A stretch of DNA of 64,000 bases from JALZCH01 sp036400075 (GTDB lineage: Bacteria; Acidobacteriota; Blastocatellia; Pyrinomonadales; Pyrinomonadaceae). The position numbers and the translations under genes are program-made. The stretch spans positions 25,851-89,850 of the forward strand of contig DASWLV010000109.1 of NCBI GenBank assembly GCA_036400075.1. Direction: 5' to 3'. Positions 63,097-64,000 of the stretch are shown here, piece after piece (the first letter of the stretch is position 1; the number at the start of each line of letters is the position of its first letter). The notes beneath the pieces are model-generated. The model had not been told where the DNA came from, searched no databases, and saw only the letters and a program-made list of their open reading frames with translations.

Positions 63097-64000
63097 ATGA
63101 GAAACCGCGTTCTTCACACACTTATTTATCATCTTTTGCTTTTTTCAATGACGTGCTATGGATGCACGTTTCAGGGCAGCGATCAATCGCTTGAAATTGC
63201 CGAACCGAATGAAATTGCATTTGGGAAAACAGACGCTTCGGCGTTAGCCATAATCCGTCAATCCGCGCACAGGCTTTCGGGCGCGGCAAACGATTACGAC
63301 CTGCTAATGCAAATGATCGGCGACGCCAGATTCGTGCTTCTTGGAGAAGCCACGCACGGCACGCACGAATTTTACCGGGAGCGCGCCCGGATTACCCGTC
63401 GGTTGATTGAAGAAAAAGGATTTGACGCAGTCCTTCTCGAAGCCGATTGGACGGATGCTTATCGCGCCAACGAGTTTGTTTTGGGTAAATCCAAAGACCG
63501 GACTGCCGAAAAATCGCTTTCCGGTTTTACGCGGTTTCCCCGCTGGATGTGGCGCAACACGGACTTTCGTAATCTCGTCGGCTCGATACGCTCGTTTAAC
63601 GATTCGCGGCAGCCCGAAGCAAAAAAAGTCGGTATTTACGGAATGGATTTGTACGGTCTTGCCGAGTCTCTAAAGGAAGTAACCCAATATCTCCGCCGCA
63701 CAGAACCCGAAGGCGCCAAGCGAGCGGCTAAAAGATACGGCTGTTTCGGCAGTTACGGCGATAATCCGCCGCAATATGGTTACGATGTCGCATCGGGAAT
63801 AAAGAAATCCTGCGAAAAACAGGCTGCCGAGCAGTTTCAAGAGATGGAGCAGCGTTTCACAGCTTGGCAAAACGATCCGCAGCGCCAGCGCAGCGACGAT
63901 TTGTTTTCCGCTTATCAAAGCGCCCGCGTGGTAAAGAACGCCGAGGCTTATTATCGTTTAAGCTACAACAGAGGCTTTTCGACCTGGAATTTGCGAGACA
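63097..64000 (+). CDS. Erythromycin esterase family protein (5' part; runs off the window)
   Basis: The first 301 codons of an exported member of the erythromycin-esterase-like superfamily. The N terminus has a hydrophobic stretch (about residues 6-18) and cysteines at 20 and 23, possibly a signal peptide or non-classical lipoprotein signal. Family landmarks: FVLLGEATHGTHEFYRER (with the catalytic-type Glu and His), DAVLLEADWTDAYRAN, FPRWMWRN and VGIYGMDLYGL. Many proteins of this superfamily have nothing to do with macrolides and are paired with phosphoribosyltransferase-like or unknown partners, so resistance should not be assumed. The ATG has AAGGAG seven bases upstream. No stop occurs before base 64000. 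Confidence 0.88.
   Translation, partial: MRNRVLHTLIYHLLLFSMTCYGCTFQGSDQSLEIAEPNEIAFGKTDASALAIIRQSAHRLSGAANDYDLLMQMIGDARFVLLGEATHGTHEFYRERARITRRLIEEKGFDAVLLEADWTDAYRANEFVLGKSKDRTAEKSLSGFTRFPRWMWRNTDFRNLVGSIRSFNDSRQPEAKKVGIYGMDLYGLAESLKEVTQYLRRTEPEGAKRAAKRYGCFGSYGDNPPQYGYDVASGIKKSCEKQAAEQFQEMEQRFTAWQNDPQRQRSDDLFSAYQSARVVKNAEAYYRLSYNRGFSTWNLRD

Noticed and set aside
63097..64000. Calling the last gene a macrolide resistance gene
   Set aside because: The superfamily is broad and most members are not resistance determinants; only the family can be stated from the sequence.

Overview
The window looks like a chromosomal segment of a free-living Gram-negative bacterium with an elaborate secretory and sensory repertoire. 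Moderate GC, large delta-60/VCBS secreted proteins, dockerin-type modules outside any cellulosome, a propeller-Y_Y_Y histidine kinase, a poly-HAMP hybrid kinase and Uma2 nucleases together suggest Acidobacteriota, probably Blastocatellia-like. That assignment is an inference from gene content; no rRNA, tRNA or other taxonomic marker is present.

Layout. 1-4098 (+): the end of an oligopeptide/dipeptide ABC importer operon (permease B fragment, permease C, an inserted Uma2-family gene, ATPases D and F), closed by a terminator. 4171-4244: a perfect 32-bp inverted repeat. 4644-10249: a secreted delta-60/VCBS protein, a methyltransferase and, convergent, a fused acyl-activating/ACP/acyltransferase enzyme. 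10620-16656: a dockerin-bearing metzincin protease, a second methyltransferase, a small membrane protein, a secreted triple-repeat protein, a broken integron-type integrase and malate dehydrogenase. 16762-25056 (-): a tiny secreted-peptide candidate, an M1 peptidase, and a tandem family of delta-60/VCBS secreted proteins with two decayed copies between and beside them. 25057-27057 (-): an M48 peptidase with TPRs.

27197-44223 (-) is the most striking block. A response regulator and propeller-type sensor kinase are followed by four genes that each overlap the next by four bases (ATGA): a membrane-anchored propeller protein without a kinase, a VIT/vWA protein, a 2416-residue TPR protein and an unrecognised exported protein. 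I read this as a co-translated envelope complex with its own two-component sensor; I do not recognise it as a described system.

44866-53319 (+) encodes a 2817-residue secreted protein with VCBS units, a coiled coil, two CSLREAI-led beta-helix regions, a dockerin and a C-terminal cohesin-like module. 53379-53951 holds two abutting gene remnants (DinB-like and LysR-like). 54608-62819 (+) carries two hybrid histidine kinases: one soluble with nine exact-length 276-bp HAMP repeats, GAF, kinase and three receiver domains, the other REC-GAF-kinase-REC, separated by a terminator-like hairpin. The window ends inside an erythromycin-esterase-family gene.

All positions were read by eye. No homology search, codon statistics or folding calculation was run, so family names rest on motifs and architecture.
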